A DNA stretch of 64,000 nucleotides, from the NCBI RefSeq assembly GCF_041821045.1, contig NZ_JBGUAW010000008.1, positions 186,001-250,000 on the forward strand, written 5' to 3'. The translations under genes were made by a program, and so were the position numbers. The DNA is from Thiohalorhabdus sp. Cl-TMA (GTDB lineage: Bacteria; Pseudomonadota; Gammaproteobacteria; Thiohalorhabdales; Thiohalorhabdaceae). The notes under the pieces were generated by a model that worked only from the letters and a program-made list of their open reading frames with translations, made no database searches and was not told the DNA's origin. This document shows, piece after piece, positions 33,810 through 41,616 of the stretch (positions are counted from its first letter, which is position 1; each line of letters opens with the position of its first letter).

Positions 33810-34460
33810 TCAGGAGGTTTTGAAGGAGCGCCGATGGATGGGCGAAGGGCCCAGCCGCGCCAGGGCCGCCCGGTGGTCGGCGGTCCCGTAGCCCTTGTGG
33901 GACGCGAAGCCGTACCCCGGGTACCGGGTGTCGTATGCCGCCATCCAGCGGTCCCGGGTCACCTTGGCCAGAATGGAGGCGGCGGAAATGGCCTGGTCGC
34001 TGAGATCCCCGCCGACGATGCACTCGGCGTCGGGAAGACCCGACGGGCGGGAGCTGCCGTCGATCCGCACGTGGGCTCCGGGAAGGCCGACGGCGGACAC
34101 GGCCCGCTCCATGGCCCGATGGGTGGCCTGCAGGACGTTCACCGCATCGATCTCGTCCGGCTCCGCCCAGCCCAGACCCGCGGCGGCCGCCCCCGCCAGC
34201 AGGGCCCCGTGCAGGGCTTCGCGCCGTTTCTGGGACAACTTCTTGGAGTCCGTCAGTCCGGCCACCGTGTTGGGGGTGGGCAACGCCACCGCGGCGGCCA
34301 CCACAGGACCGGCCAGGGGCCCCCTGCCCGCCTCGTCGACGCCGACCACGGGACGGAATTCCCCGGCCGTCCCGCGCGGGCGCACCAGCACGCTGCAGCA
34401 CGCACCGTCCGCCTCCTCCAGAGCGAGGCCGAGCTGTGTCGGAGGCTCGGTGCCGGCCAC
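33810..34460 (-). CDS. rnhB: Ribonuclease HII
   Basis: The 216-residue enzyme nicks RNA in RNA-DNA hybrids, including single ribonucleotides. The signature VVGVDEAGRGPLAGPVVAAA carries the DEAGRG motif, and DSKKLS and IDGSSRPSGLPDAE-like segments add the other acidic residues. A GTG at 34460, preceded by GGAGG, is chosen as start; no ATG is available after the lpxB stop 3 bp upstream. Its place after lpxB is conserved in Gammaproteobacteria. Confidence 0.94.
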   Translation of the reverse strand: MAGTEPPTQLGLALEEADGACCSVLVRPRGTAGEFRPVVGVDEAGRGPLAGPVVAAAVALPTPNTVAGLTDSKKLSQKRREALHGALLAGAAAAGLGWAEPDEIDAVNVLQATHRAMERAVSAVGLPGAHVRIDGSSRPSGLPDAECIVGGDLSDQAISAASILAKVTRDRWMAAYDTRYPGYGFASHKGYGTADHRAALARLGPSPIHRRSFKTS

Positions 34461-34462
34461 TT

Positions 34463-35662
34463 TCAGGCCTCCCTCCGCACGTAGCGGAGCACCACCTCGG
34501 CGGCCCCCGCCGAGGGGTTCTCGCCCAGGGTGGCCCGGACGCCGGCCAGATCCGCCCGTGCCCGCTCCCGCGCCTGCGGGTCGGCCAGATATCTTCCCAG
34601 CTCCTCCGCGAGCCGTTCGGGCTCGGCGTCCTCCTGGATGAGCTCGGGCGCCACCTCCCGGCCCGCCACGAGATTGACCATGCCGATATGGGGCACCTGC
34701 ACTAGGCGCCGGGCCAGCCAGAAGGTGATCGGGGACAGCTTGTAGAGCACCACCAGCGGTGTCCCCACCACCGCGGTTTCCAGGGTGGCCGTGCCCGAGG
34801 TCACCGCCGCGCAATCGGCCGCCGCGGTGGCGGACAGACTATCCTCCACGCGGTGGAAATTGGGCGGCGCATACTCGGTCAAAAGCTCGTCGAGCACCTC
34901 GCCCACGGCGGGCCCGGCCACCGGGAGCACGAAATGCGCGTCCGGGTGAAGATCCGCGAGCAGCTCGGCGGTCCGGAGCAGCACCGGCCCCATGCGCAGC
35001 ACCTCGGACCGCCGGCTTCCCGGAAGCAGGGCCACCACCGGCGCATTCGCCGGCAGGCCGAGGGCAGCCCGCGCCTGCTCCCGGTCCGGAACGGCCGGGA
35101 TGCGCTCGATCAGGGGGTTGCCCACGTAGGTGACTGGCACTCCCGCCTGTTCGTAGACCTCGGTCTCGAAGGGGAAGATGACCATCATGTGGTCGACGAT
35201 CCGGCCAATCTTGTGCACCCGGCCGCGTCGCCACGCCCATACCTGGGGACTCACGTAATAGACCACCGGCACGCCGAACTTCTGGGCAACCTTGGCCAGG
35301 CGCAGGTTGAAGTCGGGCGCGTCCACGCACACCAACAGGTCGGGCGAAGCCTCGCGGAGCCGGGACTTGAGCCCCTTGAACACCCGTCGGATATCGCCGA
35401 AATGGCGCAGCACCTCGGTAAGGCCCACGACTGCAAGCTGATCCGAGGGGAACAGCGCCCGGCAGCCAGCGGCCTCCATGGCCGGGCCGGCCACGCCCTC
35501 GAAGCGAACCTCGGGCTCCCGGGCCCTCATTTCGCGGATAAGCCCGGCGGCGATGCGGTCGCCGGAAGCCTCCCCGGCGACCACCATTACCCGGCGTGGG
35601 CCTCCAACCGACGCACCTGCTGCGTCGGACCGCTCGGCCAGGGAGGCGGTGGGTCCGCTCAC
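34463..35662 (-). CDS. lpxB: Lipid-A-disaccharide synthase
   Basis: The 399-residue glycosyltransferase joins the UDP-diacyl sugar and lipid X to form the lipid A disaccharide at the inner membrane. AGEASGDRIAAGLI at the start, PQVWAWRRGRVHKIGRIVDHMM and LLPGSRRSEVLRM are hallmark motifs. It follows gnnB with a 4-bp overlap instead of following lpxA directly as in E. coli. Confidence 0.96.
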   Translation of the reverse strand: MSGPTASLAERSDAAGASVGGPRRVMVVAGEASGDRIAAGLIREMRAREPEVRFEGVAGPAMEAAGCRALFPSDQLAVVGLTEVLRHFGDIRRVFKGLKSRLREASPDLLVCVDAPDFNLRLAKVAQKFGVPVVYYVSPQVWAWRRGRVHKIGRIVDHMMVIFPFETEVYEQAGVPVTYVGNPLIERIPAVPDREQARAALGLPANAPVVALLPGSRRSEVLRMGPVLLRTAELLADLHPDAHFVLPVAGPAVGEVLDELLTEYAPPNFHRVEDSLSATAAADCAAVTSGTATLETAVVGTPLVVLYKLSPITFWLARRLVQVPHIGMVNLVAGREVAPELIQEDAEPERLAEELGRYLADPQARERARADLAGVRATLGENPSAGAAEVVLRYVRREA

Positions 35663-36759
35663 GACCGGGCGGTCTCCGCTACCACGGTGGAGATCCGCTC
35701 CACGTCCTCCTTGCTCAGCTCGGGGAACATGGGCAGGGCCAGCACCCGCTCCGCCAGACGGTCGGCCACGGGACAGGCATCACCGCCCGCCGCGTCGGCG
35801 AAGGCGGGCTGGCGGTGGAGCGGCACGGCATAGTAGACGGCCGAGGCGATCTCCGCGGCTTGGAGGGCCTCCCGGATCTCCTCGCGGTTCTCCGCCTGGA
35901 GCACGAACTGGTGGTAGACGTGCGCCCCCTCCTCTACCTCGGCGGGTAGCGTCACCGCGGCGCTAGCCAGATTACGCCGATAGGCCATGGCCACCCGCCG
36001 GCGGCCCTCGTTGTAGGCGCGGATGCGCTTGAGCTTGGCCCGCAGCACCACCGCCTGCAGCTCGTCGAGGCGGCTGTTGAAGCCCAGCTCGTCATGGAAG
36101 TAGGGCCGGCTGGAGCCGTGATTGCGCAGCCGAAGCAGGTGGTCGGCCACGTCCTCCTCATTGGTGGTGATGAGGCCGCCGTCTCCCGCGCCGCCCAGGT
36201 TCTTGCTGGGGAAGAAGCTGAAGGCGCCGGCCAGCCCCCAGGCTCCCGTGGTGCGGCCCTGCCGTGCGGCGCCGAAGCTCTGGGCGCAGTCCTCGATGAC
36301 GGCCAGGCCGTGCTTCGCCGCGACGGCGTCCAGCGCCTCCATGTCCACCGGCTGGCCGAACAGGTGCACCGGCAGCAGGGCGCGCGTCCGCTTGCTCACC
36401 GCCGCGGCCACCGCCTCCGGGTCGAGGTTGTAGCTGTGGGGATCCACATCGGCGAACACGGGGCGGGCGCCCGTGTAGAGGATGGCCTCCGCGGTGGCGG
36501 CGAAGGTGAAAGGGCTCGTGATCACCTCGTCTCCCGGTCCCACGCCGGCGGCCCGCAGGGCCAAGTGCAGGGCGTCCGTCCCGGAGGCCACCCCCACCGC
36601 CCGCTGCACGCCCAGGAATTCGGCCGCCTCGCTCTCGAAGGCCTTGCCCCGGGGCCCCATGATGAACTGGCCCGTCTCCAGGACCTCGCGCACCTCCGGC
36701 TCCACCTCCTCCATGAGGGAAGCCATCTGCTGCTTCAGGTCCACCATGGGGATGCTCAA
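35659..36759 (-). CDS. gnnB: DegT-family aminotransferase, probable GnnB (UDP-GlcNAc 3-keto transaminase)
   Basis: The 366-residue PLP enzyme has the DegT/DnrJ/EryC1 fold: MVDLKQQM, ASGTDALHLALRA, EDCAQSFGA and the PLP lysine in FSFFPSKNLGGAGDGG. Together with the adjacent oxidoreductase and flanked by lpx genes, it matches GnnB of Acidithiobacillus ferrooxidans, which aminates 3-keto-UDP-GlcNAc to UDP-GlcNAc3N. A TTG start at 36759 is favoured because GAGGAGG lies 7 nt upstream and it overlaps the gnnA stop as TTGA; the ATG four codons later is 19 nt from that site. Function is from context and family. Confidence 0.85.
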   Translation of the reverse strand: MSIPMVDLKQQMASLMEEVEPEVREVLETGQFIMGPRGKAFESEAAEFLGVQRAVGVASGTDALHLALRAAGVGPGDEVITSPFTFAATAEAILYTGARPVFADVDPHSYNLDPEAVAAAVSKRTRALLPVHLFGQPVDMEALDAVAAKHGLAVIEDCAQSFGAARQGRTTGAWGLAGAFSFFPSKNLGGAGDGGLITTNEEDVADHLLRLRNHGSSRPYFHDELGFNSRLDELQAVVLRAKLKRIRAYNEGRRRVAMAYRRNLASAAVTLPAEVEEGAHVYHQFVLQAENREEIREALQAAEIASAVYYAVPLHRQPAFADAAGGDACPVADRLAERVLALPMFPELSKEDVERISTVVAETARS

Positions 36760-37751
36760 AACGATTCCTCCTCGAGGTCGGCTGGAATGCCGTAGCGCTG
36801 AAAGTGATCGTCGATGGCGGTGCGCACCCGCAGGCCCAGGTCCAGCGCGGCGCGGCCCTCGATGCCGGAAACGCCGTCGGAAATCCTCCCCCGGCAGGCA
36901 GCCAGGAACATGGCCACCTCCTCGGCGAGCAGATCCCGGGCCTCCAGGGCCTCCTGCGTGCCCCGGGCCCCGGGCACCGGGCCCTCGGCGGCGCCATCGT
37001 CCAGCTCGTACACGCCCATGGCGCTGTCCACGAAATCCACGGAGACATAGCGATGCGGCTGGAACATGCGCACCTCCCGGACCTGTTTGCGGGCCACCCG
37101 GGAGGCGGTGACGTTGGCCACCGCCCCGTTGGCGAAGGCGATGCGCGCATTCGCCATGTCCACCTTTTCGGTGACCACGGGAATGCCGATGGCGCGCACC
37201 TCCGCCACGGGCGCCTGCACCCAGTTCAGGATCAGGTCCAGATCGTGGACCATGAGGTCCAGGATCACGTCGATGTCCAGCGAGCGCGGCTGGAAGGTAT
37301 TGAGCCGACTGGCCTCCAGATAGCGGGGCGGCTGGCGGTCCCAACCGTGCTCCGCGATCCGCCGCACGCCCGGGTGAAAGCGCAGCAGGTGTCCCACCTG
37401 CAGCACCCGCCCGGAACGGTCCGCGGCCTCGAGGAGGGCATCCGCTTCCTCGAGGGTGGCGGCCAGGGGCTTCTCCATGAGCACGTGCACCCCGGCCTCC
37501 AGGGCCGCCACCCCCAGCTCCCGGTGCACCTCGGTGGGGGCGGCCACGGTGACCGCATCCACCTCCGCAAGCAGGGCGTTCAGATCCCCGTAGGACCGGC
37601 ACCCAATCTCGCCGGCAACGTCGGCGGCCCGATCGGAGTCGGGATCGAAGACGCCCACCAGCTCGGCGCCGGCGTGGGCGGCGTATTTCTGGGCGTGATA
37701 GCGGCCCAGGCTGCCCACTCCCACCACCCCGGCTCTCAACGACTCACTCAT
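36756..37751 (-). CDS. gnnA: Gfo/Idh/MocA-family oxidoreductase, probable GnnA (UDP-GlcNAc 3-dehydrogenase)
   Basis: The 331-residue NAD-dependent oxidoreductase has the Rossmann motif GVVGVGSLGRYHAQKYA at the start, the EKPLA motif of the family near residue 90 and a C-terminal beta-sheet domain (DVILDLMVHDLDLI). Beside the DegT aminotransferase and between lpxI and lpxB, it fits GnnA, which oxidises the 3-OH of UDP-GlcNAc. The product after GnnB is the diamino sugar UDP-GlcNAc3N used by certain LpxA enzymes. It overlaps lpxI and gnnB by 4 bp each. Confidence 0.85.
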   Translation of the reverse strand: MSESLRAGVVGVGSLGRYHAQKYAAHAGAELVGVFDPDSDRAADVAGEIGCRSYGDLNALLAEVDAVTVAAPTEVHRELGVAALEAGVHVLMEKPLAATLEEADALLEAADRSGRVLQVGHLLRFHPGVRRIAEHGWDRQPPRYLEASRLNTFQPRSLDIDVILDLMVHDLDLILNWVQAPVAEVRAIGIPVVTEKVDMANARIAFANGAVANVTASRVARKQVREVRMFQPHRYVSVDFVDSAMGVYELDDGAAEGPVPGARGTQEALEARDLLAEEVAMFLAACRGRISDGVSGIEGRAALDLGLRVRTAIDDHFQRYGIPADLEEESF

Positions 37752-38614
37752 GATGGAATGCGGCTCCCTTCCTGGCCGCGGGCGGCATCCGCCTGCGGCG
37801 CTTCCAGTACAATGCTGATGCCCGCCGCTTCGGCGGCCGCCACCATTTCCGAACGATCCAGAACCAGCGTCAGGCCCGCCTCCAGGGCCAGGCAGGTGGC
37901 TCCCGCCCGCGCCATGATCTCGATGGTGTCCACGCCCACCGTGGGCACGTCGAAGCGCACGTCCTGGCCGGGCTTGGCCACCTTCACCACGGTGACGCCG
38001 CCCCCGCCCAGCTCGGCCCCCCGGCGGATGGCGGCATCGGTGCCCTCGATGGCCTCCACAGCCATGACGGAGCGCTCCTTGATCACAACGCTCTGGCCGA
38101 TGTCGAGGCCGGCGATGTTCTTGGCCAATCCCCAGCCGAAGGCGATGTCCCCCCGCTCGGTTTTGCTCGGCTCACGGCGGGTCAGGGTCCCCGGTCCGGG
38201 CAGCAGCACGCCGGCGTGCTCGATGGAGGAAACCAAGCGTATACCGGCCCGATCCAGCTCGTCGGCCACCGCACCGAGGAGGGTGTCGTCCTTGAAGTCG
38301 GGAGCGCGGGCCATGAGCTTGACGGCACGCAGGTCGGGGCGGAGCTTGTAGATACGGGTCTTGTGCACCTTGCCCGCCATGACCGCTTCTTCCACGCCCG
38401 CCTTGCGGAAGGCCTCGATGAGCTTGCCGAGCTGGCCCAGGCGCAGCCACACCAGCTCATCCACGTGCTCGCCTATGGCGGGGTCGCTCTCCTCGCGGAT
38501 GGCCGCGCAGAAGACCCGGTATCCCTGGGTGCGGAGGTTGTCGGCGTAGAGGAGCGGGAAGCGTCCGTACCCGGCGATAAGGCCAATCACACCGGGGTGG
38601 TGCGCAGAGGTCAC
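37748..38614 (-). CDS. lpxI: UDP-2,3-diacylglucosamine pyrophosphatase LpxI
   Basis: The 288-residue protein is of the DUF1009/LpxI family: GLIAGYGRFPLLYADNLR at the start, AGKVHKTRI in the middle and KPGQDVRFDVPTVGVDTIE near the C-terminus, holding the essential aspartate. It hydrolyses UDP-diacylglucosamine to lipid X, replacing LpxH, which is not in the window. Overlaps lpxA by 4 bp. LpxI is the alternative to LpxH in many Alpha- and other Proteobacteria. Confidence 0.92.
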   Translation of the reverse strand: MTSAHHPGVIGLIAGYGRFPLLYADNLRTQGYRVFCAAIREESDPAIGEHVDELVWLRLGQLGKLIEAFRKAGVEEAVMAGKVHKTRIYKLRPDLRAVKLMARAPDFKDDTLLGAVADELDRAGIRLVSSIEHAGVLLPGPGTLTRREPSKTERGDIAFGWGLAKNIAGLDIGQSVVIKERSVMAVEAIEGTDAAIRRGAELGGGGVTVVKVAKPGQDVRFDVPTVGVDTIEIMARAGATCLALEAGLTLVLDRSEMVAAAEAAGISIVLEAPQADAARGQEGSRIPS

Positions 38615-39384
38615 CGCACCACCCCGCGCTCGGACTTGCGCAGAAAGGTCATCACCTGCTGCACCTCGGGGATCTCGGCGTCGCTGCTGGCCTCCACCTC
38701 GGCCAGCGCCTCCTCCCGGGGCCGGCGCCGATGGAACAGCGCCTTGAAGGCCCGTTTCAGGCCATCGATGGTCTCCTTGGGGAACCCGGCCCGGTCCAGG
38801 CCCACGGTATTAGGGCCGTACAGGCGGGCGCGATTGCCGGCCACCGAGGCGAATGGCGGCACGTCCATGGAGACCGCCGATGCCCCGCCGACAAAGGCGT
38901 AGGGACCGATGTCGCAGAACTGGTGCACAGCGGTCATGCCGCCGATGATGGCGCGCTCCCCGACGGTGACGTGCCCGGCGAGCGTCACCGCGTTGGAAAG
39001 CACCACGTTGTCTCCTACCTGGCAGTCATGGGCCACGTGCACGTAGGCCATCACAAGTACGTGCTCGCCCACCCGGGTCACGCCGCCACCTTCCTCGGTG
39101 CCCACGTGGAGGGTGGCCGATTCGCGGATGATGGTGCCCTCCCCCACCTCCAGATGGGTCTCCCCCCCGGCGAATTTCTTGTCCTGCGGCGGGGCGCCCA
39201 CCGAGGCGAACTGGAAAATCTGGACGCCAGGACCGATCCGCGTGTGGCCCTGTATGACCACGTGGGGACCCACCCAGGCACCCGATTCGAGGGATACGTT
39301 CGGTCCGATTACCGAGAAGGGACCGACTTCCACATCCGGAGCCAAATCCGCTGCGGGGTCCACCCATGCCGTTTCGTGAATCAT
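38611..39384 (-). CDS. lpxA: UDP-GlcNAc (or UDP-GlcNAc3N) acyltransferase
   Basis: The 257-residue left-handed beta-helix acyltransferase adds the first hydroxyacyl chain of lipid A. The catalytic histidine is His119 in VHVAHDC (E. coli His125). The residue matching E. coli Gly173, the chain-length ruler, is also glycine (FVGGASAV). Given gnnA/gnnB in the operon, the substrate may be UDP-GlcNAc3N, giving an amide link. That is inference. It is 4 bp downstream of fabZ. Confidence 0.96.
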   Translation of the reverse strand: MIHETAWVDPAADLAPDVEVGPFSVIGPNVSLESGAWVGPHVVIQGHTRIGPGVQIFQFASVGAPPQDKKFAGGETHLEVGEGTIIRESATLHVGTEEGGGVTRVGEHVLVMAYVHVAHDCQVGDNVVLSNAVTLAGHVTVGERAIIGGMTAVHQFCDIGPYAFVGGASAVSMDVPPFASVAGNRARLYGPNTVGLDRAGFPKETIDGLKRAFKALFHRRRPREEALAEVEASSDAEIPEVQQVMTFLRKSERGVVR

Positions 39385-39388
39385 GGTT

Positions 39389-39841
39389 TCAGTCCGCCGT
39401 GATGGTGGCCATTAGCTGGGCGTCCGCCACGCGCTCACCGTCGACGTAAGCGGCGGCATCGAACTGCCAGACCTTTCCCCGGTGCTTGGTCACGGAGACT
39501 TCCATGTGCAGTTGGTCCCCGGGGACGACCGGTTTCCGAAAACGGGCCTTGTCGATTCCCATGAAATAGACGTGCTTATCCTGGGTCGCCTCGGGCTCGG
39601 ATTTGCAGGCCAGCAGCCCACCCACCTGAACCAGCGCCTCCACGATGAGCACCCCCGGCATTATGGGAAAATCGGGGAAGTGTCCCTCGAAGAACGGCTC
39701 GTTGAAGGTCACGTTCTTTATGGCCGTCATCCGGGTTCCGGGCTCCCAGTCCAGGATCCGGTCCACCAGCAGGAAGGGGTATCGATGAGGCAGGTGCCTT
39801 AGGATCCCCTCGATCCCCATATCGTCCGATTTCGCCTCCAC
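39389..39841 (-). CDS. fabZ: 3-hydroxyacyl-[acyl-carrier-protein] dehydratase
   Basis: The 150-residue hot-dog-fold enzyme dehydrates 3-hydroxyacyl-ACP in fatty acid synthesis and competes with LpxA and LpxD for substrate. [11 protein letters not shown] and [19 protein letters not shown] contain the catalytic His and the surrounding signature. The lpxD-fabZ-lpxA order is standard in Gammaproteobacteria. Confidence 0.96.
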   Translation of the reverse strand: MEAKSDDMGIEGILRHLPHRYPFLLVDRILDWEPGTRMTAIKNVTFNEPFFEGHFPDFPIMPGVLIVEALVQVGGLLACKSEPEATQDKHVYFMGIDKARFRKPVVPGDQLHMEVSVTKHRGKVWQFDAAAYVDGERVADAQLMATITAD

Positions 39842-39842
39842 T

Positions 39843-40892
39843 TTAGGTATCTCCTCCTTCAGGGTTTCCCTTCACCGCTCGCTCCAATGCCTGGAGGCGC
39901 TCCCGCAGGCCCCGGAGCTGGCGCAGTCCGGCCAGGCTCCGGCGCCATTCCCCATGGGGCTGGTGGGGAAATCCGGAATATACTCCGGGCTCCCGGATCT
40001 CGCTGATCACGCCGGCCTTGGCGGTAAGCGTGGTTCCGGGCGGGATGTGCAGATGGCCGGCCACGCCCGTTTGCCCGGCCAGGGTGCAGTGCTCGCCGAT
40101 CTCCGTACTGCCGGAAATGCCCGCCTGTCCGGACAGGATGCAGTGGGCACCTATACGGCAATTGTGGCCGATCTGCACCAGGTTATCGATCTTGGTGCCG
40201 CGGCCGACGCGGGTTTCCTCCAGCGCCGCCCGGTCCACGCTGCTGTTGGCCCCGATCTCCACATCGTCCTCGATCACCACCCGGCCCACTTGAGGGATCT
40301 TGCGGTAGGCACCATCCTCCGGGGCGAGACCGAAGCCGTCGGCCCCAAGCACCACCCCCGAATGCAGGCGGACCCGCTTGCCCAGCTCCGTGCCGGAATA
40401 AAGGGTCACATTGGGGCCCACACGGCTTTCCGCGCCCACCACGCAATCGGCGCCCACCACGCTGCCGGCCTCAATCCAGGCACCCGCCTCGATGCGGGTG
40501 CCCGCACCCACCACCACGTTGGCCTCCAGTCGTGCGTCCTCGGCCACTTCCGCATCGGTGCCCAGGACCACGGAATGGTGGATTCCCGGCTCCGGACGGG
40601 GTTCGGGGAACAAGCACTCCAGGGCCCGGGCCCAGGCGGCATAGGGGTTTTCGGCCACCAGGGCGGTTGCCGGGGATGCCTCCGCCACCTGGGGCGCGAC
40701 AATCACCACTCCGGCGGCGGTTTCCAGTAGCTGCTGCCGGTACCGGGGATTGGCCAGGAAGGAGAGGTCCTCGGGGCCCGCCTTGTCCAGGGGTGCCGCT
40801 CCGGAGACCGGTCGCTCCCGGTCGCCGCGGAGGGACAGTCCCAGCTGCTCGGCCAGACCGCCGGCCGTGTGGGCTTGCGGTGCTCGGGGCAT
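39843..40892 (-). CDS. lpxD: UDP-3-O-(3-hydroxyacyl)glucosamine N-acyltransferase
   Basis: This 349-residue acyltransferase adds the second acyl chain of lipid A. The N-terminal uridine-binding domain has DLSFLANPRYR. The left-handed helix has hexapeptide repeats and the catalytic histidine in NLVQIGHNCRIGAHC. Its ATG overlaps the skp stop codon by one base. Length is usual for the family. Confidence 0.96.
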   Translation of the reverse strand: MPRAPQAHTAGGLAEQLGLSLRGDRERPVSGAAPLDKAGPEDLSFLANPRYRQQLLETAAGVVIVAPQVAEASPATALVAENPYAAWARALECLFPEPRPEPGIHHSVVLGTDAEVAEDARLEANVVVGAGTRIEAGAWIEAGSVVGADCVVGAESRVGPNVTLYSGTELGKRVRLHSGVVLGADGFGLAPEDGAYRKIPQVGRVVIEDDVEIGANSSVDRAALEETRVGRGTKIDNLVQIGHNCRIGAHCILSGQAGISGSTEIGEHCTLAGQTGVAGHLHIPPGTTLTAKAGVISEIREPGVYSGFPHQPHGEWRRSLAGLRQLRGLRERLQALERAVKGNPEGGDT

Positions 40893-41413
40893 TATTCGCC
40901 GCCCTTGGCGTTGAGCTGCTCCAGGACCCGCTGGGTCAGATCCACCCGGTTCGCCACGTACATGGCCGCCGGACCGGTAAGGATCAGATCGTACCCCTGA
41001 TTCTCCCCGATTCGGTTGATGATCTGGGAAACGCGATCGTACAGGTCCTGGAGGACTTGGTTCTTCTGGGCGTCGATGTCTTCCTGGGCCGCCTGCTGGG
41101 CGCGCCGCAGCTCCCGCATGGCCTGCTGGAGCTCACGCTGCTTCTGCTTGCGCTGCTCCTCGCTCATGAGGCTGGACTGCTGCTTTAGCTGCTTCCGGAG
41201 CTCCTGGATCTTCTGCTGCTTTTCCTTCAGCTCCGCTTGGCGGTCCTGGACCCTGGTCTCCAGATCCTGGCGTGCCGCCTGGGCCTTGCTGGAGTTCTCC
41301 ACCACCTGCCGAACGTCCACATAACCAATCTTGTACTCGGCCGCCGCAGCGGCACCCGGCCCGAGGCCGACGGCAGCAATCAGAAGGAATACCGCACCCA
41401 GAAAACGTCCCAT
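40892..41413 (-). CDS. skp: Periplasmic chaperone Skp/OmpH
   Basis: The 173-residue protein has a signal peptide (cleavage about AAAAA-E at residue 25), then YKIGYVDVRQVVENSSKAQAARQDLE and a long Gln/Lys-rich coiled coil (about 55-125) that forms the grasping arms of the Skp trimer. It escorts unfolded outer-membrane proteins to BamA, encoded just upstream. The ATG at 41413 begins the signal peptide; a longer open frame has no signal sequence. Confidence 0.93.
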   Translation of the reverse strand: MGRFLGAVFLLIAAVGLGPGAAAAAEYKIGYVDVRQVVENSSKAQAARQDLETRVQDRQAELKEKQQKIQELRKQLKQQSSLMSEEQRKQKQRELQQAMRELRRAQQAAQEDIDAQKNQVLQDLYDRVSQIINRIGENQGYDLILTGPAAMYVANRVDLTQRVLEQLNAKGGE

Positions 41414-41616
41414 ATCTAGCTCCTTCTCGTATCGAGCCCGGCAAGCCCTCGGGCCAGCGTATTTCCATGCGTCTTCCGCCGCGGGAGGCGCCGTCCGCCC
41501 TTCGCCACGGACCCGGCGCGCCGGGCCTGCGGCGCAGCCGGTCGGTGGCACGCGCTCCGGCACGTCCACCGGTGGTTCCCTGTGGGGGTGGCCCGTCCGA
41601 GGCCGGGAGCGAGCTC

